Shown: positions 1-8,826, numbered from the stretch's first letter. The stretch is DNA of 44,838 nt from an uncultured Desulfovibrio sp. (GCF_944327235.1 NZ_CALVHE010000011.1:1-44838); one strand, 5' to 3'. Notes: generated by a model from the sequence alone, not told the origin. Made by a program: numbers and translations.

Positions 1-130
1 GTGCCCATACATTCCTTTCGGCAATCCATATTGCTGCCATTGTCATTTTTTACCTTTAATGAGTCCTGACCCTAGTGGGCCGCCTTTCGGTCGCGCGCTG
101 CTGTCGATGCCTGTAAGGTCCCTGCGTCGC
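1..130. other. Leading intergenic sequence with a partial family A module
   Basis: No coding region is supported here. Bases 1-75 are unassigned and may be the flank of a gene outside the window. Bases 76-130 resemble the internal hairpin module of repeat family A in reverse orientation (compare 24296-24345: CTTTCGGTCGCG, then TGCTGTCGATGCC). It reads as a truncated extra copy abutting the complete element on its right. Confidence 0.5.
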
Positions 131-336
131 CTAGGGGCTGTCAGTGAAAATTTTACAAATAATTTAAATAAATAAGGAAAAAGCTGTATGCGCTCCGCTT
201 GCCTTTGGGGACGGAGCCTCCGCGTGCCCCTGATCCTTTCCTCGGTAAAAGCGCGCTGGGGAATGGATGGGGGGCTTGGGGGGAAGGGGAACCCCTCCCC
301 CCAAACAGACAGCGAATAATGGTAACAGGCCCCTAG
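131..336 (+). repeat. Family A intergenic repeat, copy 1
   Basis: This is a MITE-like element with inverted ends CTAGGGGC (131-138) and GCCCCTAG (329-336). The left end continues as CTGTCA and the right end, read inward, as CTGTTA. It contains the AT-rich stretch TTTTACAAATAATTTAAATA near the left end and the shared core GGTAAAAGCGCGCTGGGGAA at 246-265. It lacks the internal TGCCCGT/ACGGGCA hairpin module found in copies 2 to 5. The right end overlaps the stop codon of the deacetylase-like gene (333-335). Confidence 0.75.
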
Positions 337-1673
337 CCGCCGTCGCGGGCGTCGCCGTCCAGCAGGAGGACATGGGCGTAACGGCCGCTCTTGCGGGCCG
401 CGTCGGCCTCGTTTTCCGCCACTTGGCGGCAGTGCTCGCAGGCCTGGCGCGGCAACAGCAGGCACAGGGAGCGGCGGACACGCTCGGAGCTCGTTTCAAA
501 GCGGCCCAGCCCGGTGCAGTGCGGGCAGATGCGCCAGCTTTCCCGCTGCTGTTCGCGCAGCATGTCCGTGTCATAGAAGATATGTTTGCTCCGGCTCCAC
601 CATACGCCGTCGGCGCGGCGTTCTTCCGCGCCTTCGTCGGGGCAGGAGGGCGGATTGCGGTAACCGTCCACCACCGCCTCGCAGAGCCCGGCGATATATT
701 CGCTGACACGGGCGCTCTGCCGTTCGCTCTGCGGCGTCCATTGCGGTTCGCGGATGTCGTCGGCGGGCAGGCCCGCCAGCGCAAGACAGATGCCCATGTT
801 GACGTAGGGCAGCGCGCCGCGGATGGCGTAGCCGCCTTCCAGCACCGCGATATCGGGATCGAGCGCCGCATTGAGGGCCGCATACCCCTGGGCGGACAGC
901 TTCATGTTGGCGAGCGGATCGGTGAAGTGGTTGTCCTGCCCGGCGGAATTGATGATGAGGTCCGGCTTGAATTCCTCCAGGATGGGCAGCACGGCATGGC
1001 GGATGGCATAGAGATAGCCGGAGTCCGCCGTTTCGGGCGGCAGGGGGATATTGACCGTGCGTCCCAGCGCCGCCGGGCCGCCGCATTCCGTGAGGAAGCC
1101 CGTACCCGGATAGAGCGTACGCCCGTCCTGATGCAGGGAGATGAAGAGCGTGTAGGGATCGTTCCAGAAAATGTCCTGCGTGCCGTCGCCGTGGTGCACG
1201 TCCGTGTCCACGATGGCGATGCGCAGCGGGCGTCCGTCGGGATGCGGATAGTGGTCGCGGATATACTCCACCATCACGGCTTCATTGTTGATGTTGCAGA
1301 AGCCTCGGTTGCCGTGCACCACCCGCATGGCGTGATGTCCCGGAGGACGCACGAGGGCGAAGGCCTTGTCTTCCTTCTTTTCCATGACCAGGCGGGCGGC
1401 GGTGATGGCTCCGCCCGCCGAGGCCAGATGCGAATCCGTGCACACGGCCCGCACCGAGGGCAGGCAGAAATGTGCGCGCTCGAGCTGGCCATATTCGGCC
1501 ATGTCCAGCCGGTGTTCCGTGATGCCGGGGATATCGAAAAGCCCCTCTTCCAGCAGTTGATCCCGCGTGTAGAGCAGGCGTTCCTCCCGTTCGGGATGCG
1601 TGGGCGAGATGGCCCAGTCGAAGGCCGGGAAAAAGACCACGCCCAGACGCCGCGAGGCGCTAAAGCTCGTCAT
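333..1673 (-). CDS. Histone deacetylase-like amidohydrolase with C-terminal Cys-rich extension
   Basis: A class I/II-type zinc-dependent deacetylase fold (arginase/deacetylase superfamily, the group that includes bacterial acetoin-utilisation AcuC and acetylpolyamine amidohydrolases). Its substrate cannot be told from sequence. Visible motifs are RPPGHHA (the His-His charge relay), GFCNINNEAV, DTDVHHGDGTQD (zinc ligands Asp and His) and LHQDGRTLYPGTG. The catalytic domain takes about 340 residues. The last 100 or so are an extension with two CxxC pairs (ICPHC and ACEHC), which could bind a metal. ATG at 1673 is chosen because GGAG lies nine bases upstream; ATG at 1679 is the alternative. The start overlaps the upstream small gene, so the two are probably co-translated. 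The TAG stop lies inside the end of a family A repeat. The fold is secure, the substrate is not. Confidence 0.9.
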   Translation of the reverse strand: MTSFSASRRLGVVFFPAFDWAISPTHPEREERLLYTRDQLLEEGLFDIPGITEHRLDMAEYGQLERAHFCLPSVRAVCTDSHLASAGGAITAARLVMEKKEDKAFALVRPPGHHAMRVVHGNRGFCNINNEAVMVEYIRDHYPHPDGRPLRIAIVDTDVHHGDGTQDIFWNDPYTLFISLHQDGRTLYPGTGFLTECGGPAALGRTVNIPLPPETADSGYLYAIRHAVLPILEEFKPDLIINSAGQDNHFTDPLANMKLSAQGYAALNAALDPDIAVLEGGYAIRGALPYVNMGICLALAGLPADDIREPQWTPQSERQSARVSEYIAGLCEAVVDGYRNPPSCPDEGAEERRADGVWWSRSKHIFYDTDMLREQQRESWRICPHCTGLGRFETSSERVRRSLCLLLPRQACEHCRQVAENEADAARKSGRYAHVLLLDGDARDGG

Positions 1674-2010
1674 CGTCATCGGCTCCGTTCTCAAAGATGT
1701 CCGCCGCATAGCGGGCTTCGGAAACCATGGGCCCGAACAGCCCCAGACCCAGCGCATAGGCCAGGTTGCTTTCCGCCACTACGGCCATGAGCAGTCCGCC
1801 GCCGTCCTCCAGCAAAAAGCAACCGCCCGCGCCGTCCTCGCGGCGGCAGACGGCGCAATGCAGCAATTCGGGGTCGCCCAGACGGTTGACGAGCACATGT
1901 CCCGTCGGCAGTTCGCCCGCCGCCAGCGCCTGTTCCAGCGCGGGGTCCTGACGGGGCTGGTAGGTCATGTTGCCGTTATCGAGCATGGTAAGCGTATAGA
2001 TCTCCATCAT
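1660..2010 (-). CDS. Hypothetical 116-residue protein, partner of the deacetylase gene
   Basis: I do not recognise a family. The protein has a central HCAVCRREDGAGGC segment (three Cys) and a strongly acidic C-terminus (ENGADDDDEL). It has no signal peptide or membrane segment, so a small cytoplasmic protein is likely. Start: tandem ATGs at 2010 and 2007 follow GTGGAG at a suitable distance. An in-frame upstream extension to 2061 would run into a family B repeat and is rejected. The 3' end overlaps the start of the deacetylase-like gene by about 14 bases, which implies translational coupling and a shared function. A family B repeat sits immediately upstream (2028-2171) where the promoter should be. 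Confidence 0.75.
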   Translation of the reverse strand: MMEIYTLTMLDNGNMTYQPRQDPALEQALAAGELPTGHVLVNRLGDPELLHCAVCRREDGAGGCFLLEDGGGLLMAVVAESNLAYALGLGLFGPMVSEARYAADIFENGADDDDEL

Positions 2011-2027
2011 GTGACAGGCTCCACATA

Positions 2028-2171
2028 GGGCATTTTCAGTTTGAACCGCTTCGCATCTCAAACCGTACGGCTGGCGTTTCGCGGAAAAAACGCGGTTTTT
2101 CCCGCGTGGTTTCGGCCGGGCGGCGCTGTGCCGTCGCTCCGCATTTTGCCTTTTTCAACGGTAAAATGCTC
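2028..2171 (-). repeat. Family B MITE-like repeat, copy 1
   Basis: About 144 bp in reverse orientation. It has GGGCATTTTC at the left border (preceded by TA at 2026-2027) and TAAAATGCTC at the right border. The diagnostic core TTTCGCGGAAAAAACGCGG is present. It lies between tmk and the 116-residue gene, directly upstream of that gene's ribosome binding site. Confidence 0.85.
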
Positions 2172-2226
2172 CAGGCGTGCGCGTATCCGGGGATAGCGGA
2201 CGGCCGGATGTTCCCGGCTCCCGGAC

Positions 2227-2883
2227 TCAGGGTTCAAGGCCGCGGCCGCTCCGGCCCAGATAATCCTCCACAGCGGAGAGGCCCTGCAACAGCACGTCCT
2301 CCGGCCGCTGTTCGGCGTTGATGCAGGCGATGCGCTGCGGTTCCTCCTCGGCAAGGGCAAGATAGCCCTGCCGTACCCGCTCATGGAAATCCATGCTTTC
2401 GGCGTCGAACCGTCCTTCCGAGATGACGGTGCCCTGCCGCTGATTGCGCAGCCCGGCGCGTTCCAGTCCCAGTCCCACGGGCAGGTCCATGAGCAACGTC
2501 AGGTCCGGGACAAGGCCGCCCGTGGCCATCTCATTGATGCGACGCAGCTTTTCCGGGTCGAGCCCCCGCCCGTAGCCCTGATAGGCCAGCGTGGAATCCG
2601 TATAGCGGTCACAGAGGACGATCTGTCCGGCCTCCAGTGCCGGACGGATGACCTCGGCCACGTGCTGGGCCCGGTCCGCCAGGAAGAGGTAGAGTTCCGC
2701 CCGCATGTTGAGGCAGCGCGTCCGCGCATCCAGCAGGATGGGACGGATGGCGCGGCCCAGTCCGCAGCCGCCGGGCTCGCGGGTCCGCAACACATCGAAA
2801 CCGCGGCGTTCAAGCTCCTGCGCCAGCAGGGTCAGGGCCGTGGACTTGCCTGAACCTTCTATGCCTTCAAACGTGATGAACAT
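2227..2883 (-). CDS. tmk: Thymidylate kinase
   Basis: Phosphorylates dTMP to dTDP with ATP, the last specific step of dTTP synthesis, in the cytoplasm. The 218-residue length is normal for bacterial Tmk. Visible motifs are the P-loop FEGIEGSGKST at the N-terminus, RTREPGG (the conserved TREPGG), the nucleotide-binding DRYTDSTLAYQGYGRG, and the LID/C-terminal signature FDAESMDFHERVRQGY. ATG at 2883 is preferred over the upstream in-frame start at 2895: MFITFEG is the usual N-terminus and GAGG lies eight bases upstream. It is eight bases downstream of the OB/HD-domain gene, so both are probably on one transcript. Confidence 0.96.
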   Translation of the reverse strand: MFITFEGIEGSGKSTALTLLAQELERRGFDVLRTREPGGCGLGRAIRPILLDARTRCLNMRAELYLFLADRAQHVAEVIRPALEAGQIVLCDRYTDSTLAYQGYGRGLDPEKLRRINEMATGGLVPDLTLLMDLPVGLGLERAGLRNQRQGTVISEGRFDAESMDFHERVRQGYLALAEEEPQRIACINAEQRPEDVLLQGLSAVEDYLGRSGRGLEP

Positions 2884-2891
2884 GGCCAGCC

Positions 2892-3929
2892 TCACAACAG
2901 GGAAAGAAGGTTGTCGTCAGCGGGACGCTGACGGCTCTTGCGCGGCTCCTTTTCCGTCGGGGATGCCTGCGGCGTGCGCGGCCCCCGGAACAGGGCCCGG
3001 CTCAGGGTATTCTGGTAGGGCGTCCAGCCCTCTTCCGTTTCCAGCGCGGCGAACAGGCCGCGGCACTGGGCCATCTTGGCGTCGATATTGTCCGCATAGT
3101 GCAGGACGAGGGCCTCGGCCGTCTGCGGCAGGCGTACCGCGCCGAAGGCCGGTTCGCCATGATGACTGAGGATGAGGTGCTTGAGGTGGCGTACGAGTCC
3201 TTCCTCCAGTCCGGCCTTGTGCCAGAAGGGAGCGAGCAGCTCGATGCCGAGTTCCAGATGCCCGATGAGGCGGCCCTCGTCGGTATAATCATTGACCAGG
3301 CCGCCGGAAAATTCCCGGATCTTGCCGATATCGTGGAAGATGGCCCCGGCCAGCAGCGTCTGGCGGTCCAGTTCGACATACTGGTCGGCAAGGCGGCGGC
3401 AGAGTTTGAACACGCCGAGGCTGTGTTCCAGCAGGCCGCCCACATAGGCATGATGCACGCTCTTGGCCGCCGGGCAGACCCGGAAGGTCGCGGCCAGCTC
3501 CGCATCCCGAAAGACGCCCTGCACGAATTTGCGCCACGGCTTGTGCACGAACTCCTTGCCGATGAGTTCGTGCAGCTCCGCCATCATCTCGTCCAGATCA
3601 TAGGGGCTTGCGGGCATGAAGGCGGCAGGCGGCAGCGTGGCGGCCTCCTCGTCGGAGAGCACGCGCAGGCGTTCGACGGTGAGCTGCGTCTGCTCGCGGA
3701 ACAGCGCCGCCCTGCCCTGCACTTCCACCAGGCTGCCCACGGGGATGTCGGTGAATTCCGTGCTGAGCGGGGACCATATCTTGGCCTCCAGCGTCCCCGT
3801 GGCGTCACTGAGCGCAAGCCGCCAGTAAGGCCCGTTGCGGGATTGCGCAAGCGAGGCCTGCGAAACGGCGAATACGCCCTGCGCCTCGCAGGGAGGAGTT
3901 ATCTCTTTGACGTGGTGACCTTTTTCCAT
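2892..3929 (-). CDS. OB-fold/HD-domain protein, YhaM-like 3'-5' exoribonuclease family
   Basis: A 345-residue protein with an N-terminal OB-fold (about residues 10-90: GTLEAKIWSP, VEVQGRAALF, nucleic-acid-binding tRNA_anti type) followed by an HD phosphohydrolase domain. HD metal ligands are visible as HHAYVGGLLEHSL, IFHDIGK, HLELG and ILSHHG. This domain order matches the YhaM/CbfI family, which trims RNA and DNA 3' ends. The C-terminal 30 residues are basic and low in complexity (KEPRKSRQRPADD). ATG at 3929 follows AAGGG at six bases. It heads a minus-strand pair with tmk and is divergent from surE across 70 bp. A cyclic-nucleotide phosphohydrolase role is less likely because of the OB domain. 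Confidence 0.88.
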   Translation of the reverse strand: MEKGHHVKEITPPCEAQGVFAVSQASLAQSRNGPYWRLALSDATGTLEAKIWSPLSTEFTDIPVGSLVEVQGRAALFREQTQLTVERLRVLSDEEAATLPPAAFMPASPYDLDEMMAELHELIGKEFVHKPWRKFVQGVFRDAELAATFRVCPAAKSVHHAYVGGLLEHSLGVFKLCRRLADQYVELDRQTLLAGAIFHDIGKIREFSGGLVNDYTDEGRLIGHLELGIELLAPFWHKAGLEEGLVRHLKHLILSHHGEPAFGAVRLPQTAEALVLHYADNIDAKMAQCRGLFAALETEEGWTPYQNTLSRALFRGPRTPQASPTEKEPRKSRQRPADDNLLSLL

Positions 3930-3999
3930 ATAGTACCCTTGGCGGCCCGCCGTAGCGGGCATGTTGCCTCACATTTCCTTGTTTCCGGGGGATTGTCAA

Positions 4000-4770
4000 A
4001 TGGATGTTCTCTTGACCAATGACGACGGCATCCGCGCACCGGGCCTGCGCGCCCTGTACACGGCCCTGACCGAGGCCGGACATGCGGTGCATGTGGTGGC
4101 CCCCATGCGCCAGCAGTCCGGCGTCGGCCACTCGCTGACCGTGTTCGATCCCCTGCGGGCCGAGCGCATAGAGGAGGGAGATTTCAGGGGGATCGGCCTG
4201 TACGGCACCCCCACGGACTGCGTGAAGCTCGCCCTTGCCTGCCTGCTGCCCCGGCGGCCGGATCTCGTCATGTCCGGCATCAACGCCGGGGCCAACGTGG
4301 GCCCGGACATCCTCTATTCCGGTACGGTGGGCGCGGCCACCGAAGCCGCCCACGAGGAGCTGCCCACGCTGGCCGTCTCCTGCGATGTGGCTTCACCGCA
4401 GGACGACCTCCTGCCGCAGGCCCGCCATGCCGTGGAGCTGGCGTCGCGCATCGACTGGAGCCGCCTTGCGCCGCGCCGGGTCATCAATGTGAACTACCCT
4501 CGCGGGCCGCTGCATGAGGCCAGGGGGCTGCGGGTCTGCCCGCAGACCGGCGCCGTCTGGAAAAATGCCTATCTCGAGCGCAAGGACCCGCGCGGCGAAC
4601 CCTACTGGTGGCTGGTGGGCGAGATCCCGCCGCAGACCATCAATGCCGGTTCGGACAAGGACTTGCTGAATCGGGGCTATATCACCGTCACCCCGCTGCG
4701 CTTCGACTTTACGGATGAGCAGGGCCTGATTGCCCTTGCGGGTATGCTGGAGGAGGGCGGCAGGCCGTAG
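4000..4770 (+). CDS. surE: 5'/3'-nucleotidase SurE
   Basis: Divalent-metal-dependent nucleoside monophosphate phosphatase of the survival protein E family, cytoplasmic. The 256-residue length fits. The metal site is visible as LLTNDDGIRAPG near the N-terminus, QQSGVGHSLT, and MSGINAGANVGPDILYSGTV, which carries the conserved Asn and the substrate loop. The C-terminal part has the usual NAGSDKDLLNRGYITVTPL. ATG at 4000 is chosen because GGGGGA precedes it and MDVLLTNDD is the canonical N-terminus; the in-frame ATG at 3961 lacks support. It appears monocistronic, with a hairpin and T-run about 50 bp downstream. Confidence 0.95.
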   Translation: MDVLLTNDDGIRAPGLRALYTALTEAGHAVHVVAPMRQQSGVGHSLTVFDPLRAERIEEGDFRGIGLYGTPTDCVKLALACLLPRRPDLVMSGINAGANVGPDILYSGTVGAATEAAHEELPTLAVSCDVASPQDDLLPQARHAVELASRIDWSRLAPRRVINVNYPRGPLHEARGLRVCPQTGAVWKNAYLERKDPRGEPYWWLVGEIPPQTINAGSDKDLLNRGYITVTPLRFDFTDEQGLIALAGMLEEGGRP

Positions 4771-4818
4771 CCCGCGCGGCGGCGTCGTGTGGCCTGCGGG
4801 AAGGACGGCGGAGGGCGG

Positions 4819-4862
4819 AAAAACGATCGCAGCGGCATCCTTGTCCGCAAGGTCGTTTTTTT
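4819..4862 (+). terminator. Probable rho-independent terminator after surE
   Basis: Stem AAAAACGA (4819-4826) pairs with TCGTTTTT (4853-4860), with an inner GCGG/CCGC pairing and a run of seven T. The rest of the 4771-5173 spacer has no gene I can support. Confidence 0.6.
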
Positions 4863-5173
4863 CGGCATGGACAGGAAAAAAGGCGGTCTTGCCTCTGACA
4901 GAGGGGGCGATCTGCCCCCACGGAGAGAGCGGAGGCGCAAAGCGCGGGGACGGACCGGAGAAAAGCTTGATTGTTGCGTCGAGGGAAGTCCCGCTTTTTC
5001 GGGCCGGGACATCTCGTTGCGCTTGCAGAGTCGTCGTCTGCCGTGTATGAAAAAACATAACCTGCGGTTGACCCGGCAGTTGTCGGACGGGCGGTCTCGC
5101 CCCACGGGCAGGAGAGATCTTTGACCCTTCTGCTGCCTCCAGGCGGAAGAAAGGGCATCGGTGCGGTCCTGTT

Positions 5174-5959
5174 ATGAAACAACGCTTTCCCCTGAGCCGG
5201 TTTTTCATGACGTTCTGTCTGCTGTTCCTGCCGGCGTTTTTCGGCAAGGCTCCCCTTGACGCCCATGCCGCGAACGAACTGCGTGTGGCTGTCCTGCAGA
5301 ACTATCCTCCTTTTTCCTATTTGGATGAGCAGGGAAATCTGGTCGGTTTTGATGTCGAATTCGCCGCGGCTCTCTGCGGTCAGCTGCACGCCCGATGCCG
5401 GACCGTAGCCTTGCCGTTGAGCGCCATCATCTCGGCCATGTCCTCGCAGTCACTGGATATGGCGGTGGCCGGTCTCGGCGTGACGGAAGAGCGCAAGCGC
5501 ATCATGCTCTTTTCCAACAGCTACTATCGGTCGCACTCTCTCTACATCGGCAGGCCCGGCATCCGTCTCGACGAGAAGGGGCTCGAAGGCAAGATCCTGG
5601 CTGCCCAGCACAATTCCATGCAGCTCATCGCCTTGCGCAGGATCTGGAAGGGCAAGGCTGTCGTGGTGGGCTTCGAGTCCCACCAGAGCCTGCTGGAGGC
5701 GCTGGCCAGGGATCGGGTGGACGTGGTGCTCATCGACGGCTTTCCGGGCATGAATTTCCTCAAGTCGCCCGAAGGGGCTGGCTTCGTCATGCTGGGCAAT
5801 CCCGTCCTTCCACGGGAGAACCCCAGCGGTTCGTGCGTGACCGTCAGCAAGGAACATCCCGAATTGGTGGAGCGCGTCAATCAGGCCATCCTCACGCTGC
5901 GCGTCACCGGGGAGTACGAGCGCATCATGCGCAAGTACTTTTCTTTCAGCATCTATTAA
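5174..5959 (+). CDS. Periplasmic amino-acid-type solute-binding protein (SBP family 3)
   Basis: A 261-residue protein with a Sec signal peptide (hydrophobic FFMTFCLLFLPAFF, probable cleavage after DAHA near residue 33) and then a bacterial extracellular solute-binding family 3 domain. NELRVAVLQNYPPFSY, DEQGNLVGFDVEFAAAL and DMAVAGLGVTEERKRIMLFS are typical of polar amino acid binding proteins. No ABC permease or ATPase gene follows. Instead a membrane diguanylate cyclase starts 15 bp downstream. That suggests, as an inference, that the binding protein acts as a soluble periplasmic sensor for the cyclase rather than in transport. The ribosome binding site is weak (GGTGCGGTCC). Confidence 0.85.
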   Translation: MKQRFPLSRFFMTFCLLFLPAFFGKAPLDAHAANELRVAVLQNYPPFSYLDEQGNLVGFDVEFAAALCGQLHARCRTVALPLSAIISAMSSQSLDMAVAGLGVTEERKRIMLFSNSYYRSHSLYIGRPGIRLDEKGLEGKILAAQHNSMQLIALRRIWKGKAVVVGFESHQSLLEALARDRVDVVLIDGFPGMNFLKSPEGAGFVMLGNPVLPRENPSGSCVTVSKEHPELVERVNQAILTLRVTGEYERIMRKYFSFSIY

Positions 5960-5974
5960 CCAAGGCGGCCGGCC

Positions 5975-7558
5975 ATGCGTATCGGCATCAGATCCTTTGG
6001 CCTGTCCATCATGCTTGTCATGTTCGTGCTGCTCGTGTTCCAGATGTACATGCTCAGCACCCTGCAGCGCATCGAAAGCATGGCCAATGCCGCAGCCCAC
6101 GATTATCTGCCCAATATCCTGCAGCGCCAGCAGTTCCTGCTCAATATCGAGCACATGCGCCTCAACGCCTCGCAGATGCGCTATGCGGTCAATACCCGCC
6201 AGCTGCAACAGGCGTCCACGTCCCTGCGTATGCTGCTGGCGGATGCGGGTTTCGGCAATGTCGGATTCAAGCCTGTGCTGGACAAGGTCTACCCGCTGCT
6301 GGACGAGCTGATGGCCCAGCGGCTTGCGCTTTTCGAGCTGGTGGATGAGGTTCGCCGGGAGGAATGGCGATTCCTGCTGACGCTTGGCCGACTGGCCGAG
6401 CATGTCAGCTGGGATGAAGCTCTTTTCCCGCTCCTTGCGGAGCCTTTGCCCGATCAGCCGCAATATCTGTCGCTCGTGACGGGCTCCTACGCCTTTACGT
6501 CCGACTCCGTGGGACAGCTTTTCAGCGCTTGCCGCAAGCATGGGGAAAATGATCCGGAGACCCGCGAGTCTTGCGGGCGCCTTGAGAGCGTCTGGAAAAG
6601 CATCGGAGACAAGCAACAGGAGATACGCCGTTATCAGGAGCATTTCGACCTGCTCGTCAAGGATATCGATCAGGTGCTGGTGGGCCTGAGCGTGGAGGCG
6701 TCTTCCGTGGAGGCCCGCGGCATTTATGAGGGCATGGAGACCATTGATGGCGAGACCCGCCGCATCCGCAGCATCTTCACGATCCTCGGCATCGGCAATG
6801 CCCTGTTCCTGCTGCTGCTTTTCGTGGCCCTCCAGCAACAGATCTTTTTGCCGCTGCGCCGCACGACGGAGATCCTGCGCGACATGCGCGGGGGGCAAGG
6901 TATGGCGCGCCTGCCGAAGACCTGCATCGAGGAGCTTTCCGACATCATCGACATCCTGCCGAGCCTCAATGCCTATCTCAATGACCTGCATCAACGTTCC
7001 GGACTGCTGGAGCAGGAGCGTGAGCGTTTCGCCGGTCTGAGCCTGACCGACGATCTGACCGGGCTCGGCAACCGGCGCGCGCTGGATCAGGCCATACAGC
7101 AGGACCGCCAGACCAATGCGCTTGCCATCCTCATGGTGGATGTGGACAATTTCAAGCTGTATAATGATACGCTCGGCCATCTGGCCGGGGACGTGGCCCT
7201 GCAGACGGTGGCGCGCATGGTGAAGCAGAGCTGCGCCCGCTCCTCGGACAAGACCTTCCGGTATGGTGGGGAGGAATTCGTGGGCCTGCTGAGCGCAACG
7301 GGCCGGGAGGGCGCCATGGCCGTTGCCGAAGGTCTGCGGGAAGCTGTGGAAAAGCTGCATATCCCGCACCCCGGGCTGGAATCGGGCGTATTGACCATCA
7401 GCGTGGGCGTGGCCTCACGTGAACAGGGTGAGATAACGCATGTGGAAGAGTTGCTGGCCAATGCCGACAGCGCCCTCTACGCGGCCAAAAATTCCGGCAG
7501 GAACCGGGTCTGCCATTATTCCAGGGAACAAGACACGGCGGGCACGCAACACGCCTAG
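5975..7558 (+). CDS. Membrane-bound diguanylate cyclase (GGDEF domain)
   Basis: Makes cyclic di-GMP from two GTP at the inner membrane. Layout of the 527 residues: TM1 about 8-28, a periplasmic helical region of about 230 residues, TM2 about 263-285 (LGIGNALFLLLLFVAL), a HAMP-like linker, and a GGDEF domain from about 355. The active site is intact as GGEEF at 431-435. The inhibitory I-site RxxD (R422-D425) lies exactly five residues before it, so product inhibition is expected. SLTDDLTGLGNRRALD marks the domain start. No EAL or HD-GYP domain is present. It is co-transcribed with the solute-binding protein gene just upstream, and the large periplasmic domain could contact that protein. Confidence 0.93.
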   Translation: MRIGIRSFGLSIMLVMFVLLVFQMYMLSTLQRIESMANAAAHDYLPNILQRQQFLLNIEHMRLNASQMRYAVNTRQLQQASTSLRMLLADAGFGNVGFKPVLDKVYPLLDELMAQRLALFELVDEVRREEWRFLLTLGRLAEHVSWDEALFPLLAEPLPDQPQYLSLVTGSYAFTSDSVGQLFSACRKHGENDPETRESCGRLESVWKSIGDKQQEIRRYQEHFDLLVKDIDQVLVGLSVEASSVEARGIYEGMETIDGETRRIRSIFTILGIGNALFLLLLFVALQQQIFLPLRRTTEILRDMRGGQGMARLPKTCIEELSDIIDILPSLNAYLNDLHQRSGLLEQERERFAGLSLTDDLTGLGNRRALDQAIQQDRQTNALAILMVDVDNFKLYNDTLGHLAGDVALQTVARMVKQSCARSSDKTFRYGGEEFVGLLSATGREGAMAVAEGLREAVEKLHIPHPGLESGVLTISVGVASREQGEITHVEELLANADSALYAAKNSGRNRVCHYSREQDTAGTQHA

Positions 7559-7800
7559 CACCCCGCGCGCGGGAGAGGCGCTTTCCTGACGGCACGGACA
7601 CGGCCGTTTGGGGTGAGCAGCGTACAGGCCTTTTTCCTGTCGGCAAAAGAAGATGTGTCCGACCTTGCGGCAAGGGGTCTCTTTTCCCCTGCGGAAGCTT
7701 TTCAGCTCGCGTCGACCGGCTCGGGCACGGGGTCTCTCTCACCCGTCCTCTCCCGCCCCCTCGTCAGGGCTCGGCATACCTTTTGCCGTAACGGCGGGTA

Positions 7801-7829
7801 TTTTCTTTTTTTCACAAATGGGATATGCT
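7801..7829 (+). promoter_or_regulatory. Possible sigma-70 promoter for fba-gap
   Basis: TTTTCT, 17 bp, TATGCT, about 70 bp upstream of the fba start. The -35 is weak. The remainder of the 7559-7899 spacer shows nothing I can assign. Confidence 0.35.
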
Positions 7830-7899
7830 GGCGATACGCAAGAGTGTCGGACATGGCGTCACGCTCATGTCGATCCATATACCCTTTCAGGAGGAAATC

Positions 7900-8826
7900 A
7901 TGCCGCTTATCGGGCCGAAAGAAATGTTCGCGGCCGCCTACAAGGGCCAGTACGCCGTGGGCGCTTTCAACGTCAACAACATGGAGATCGTTCAGGGCAT
8001 CATGCAGGCCGCTTCCGAGGAGAAATCCCCGGTGATCCTCCAGGTCTCCGCCGGAGCGCGCAAATACGCCGGGCAGACCTATATCATGAAGCTGGTGGAA
8101 GCCGCGCTGGCCGAAGACCCCTCCGTGCCGGTGGTGGTCCATCTTGACCACGGGCCGGATTTCGAGATGTGCGCCGCCTGCATCGACGGAGGGTTCACGT
8201 CCGTGATGATCGACGGTTCCCACCTGCCCTATGAGGACAATGTGGCGCTGACCCGCAAAGTGGTGGAATACGCTCACCCCCGCGGCGTCTGGGTCGAGGC
8301 CGAACTGGGCAAGCTCGCCGGTGTGGAGGAGCATGTGAGCTCCGCCGAGCATATCTATACCGACCCGGCGCAGGCTGTGGACTTCGTGGAGCGTACCGGC
8401 TGCGACTCGCTGGCCATCGCCATCGGCACCAGCCACGGCGCGTACAAGTTCAAGGGAGATGCCAAGCTGGACTTCGATCGCCTTGAGGAGATCAGCCGTC
8501 GTCTGCCGGAATATCCGCTGGTGCTGCACGGCGCTTCCAGCGTGCCGCAGGAGTTCGTAGAGCTGTGCAACCAGTACGGCGGCAAGGTCGGCGGCGCCAA
8601 GGGCGTGCCGGAGGAGATGCTGCGCCGCGCCGCTTCGCTCGGTATCTGCAAGATCAATGTCGATACGGACATCCGTCTTGCGCTGACGGCCTCCATCCGT
8701 CGGCACCTGGTGGAGCATCCCGAAGATTTCGACCCGCGTGCCTATCTCAAGCCCGCGCGTGAGGCCGTCAAGAAGATGGTCGCGCACAAGATCCGCAACG
8801 TCATGGGCTCGTCCGGCAAGGCCTAA
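7900..8826 (+). CDS. fba: Class II fructose-1,6-bisphosphate aldolase
   Basis: Zinc-dependent aldolase interconverting fructose-1,6-bisphosphate with dihydroxyacetone phosphate and glyceraldehyde-3-phosphate, in glycolysis and gluconeogenesis. The 308 residues show the class II signatures: AFNVNNMEIVQGIMQAA, VVVHLDHG (zinc His and catalytic Asp), SVMIDGSHLPYEDNVALTR, WVEAELGKLAG, IGTSHGAYKF and LVLHGASSVP (zinc His). ATG at 7900 follows a perfect AGGAGG at seven bases; the in-frame start at 7825 is rejected. It is 35 bp upstream of gap, so an operon is likely. Confidence 0.95.
   Translation: MPLIGPKEMFAAAYKGQYAVGAFNVNNMEIVQGIMQAASEEKSPVILQVSAGARKYAGQTYIMKLVEAALAEDPSVPVVVHLDHGPDFEMCAACIDGGFTSVMIDGSHLPYEDNVALTRKVVEYAHPRGVWVEAELGKLAGVEEHVSSAEHIYTDPAQAVDFVERTGCDSLAIAIGTSHGAYKFKGDAKLDFDRLEEISRRLPEYPLVLHGASSVPQEFVELCNQYGGKVGGAKGVPEEMLRRAASLGICKINVDTDIRLALTASIRRHLVEHPEDFDPRAYLKPAREAVKKMVAHKIRNVMGSSGKA

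Noticed and set aside
267-1790. A 507-codon plus-strand open frame over the deacetylase gene
   Set aside because: It is antisense to a gene with intact zinc-site motifs. The frame starts inside a family A repeat.
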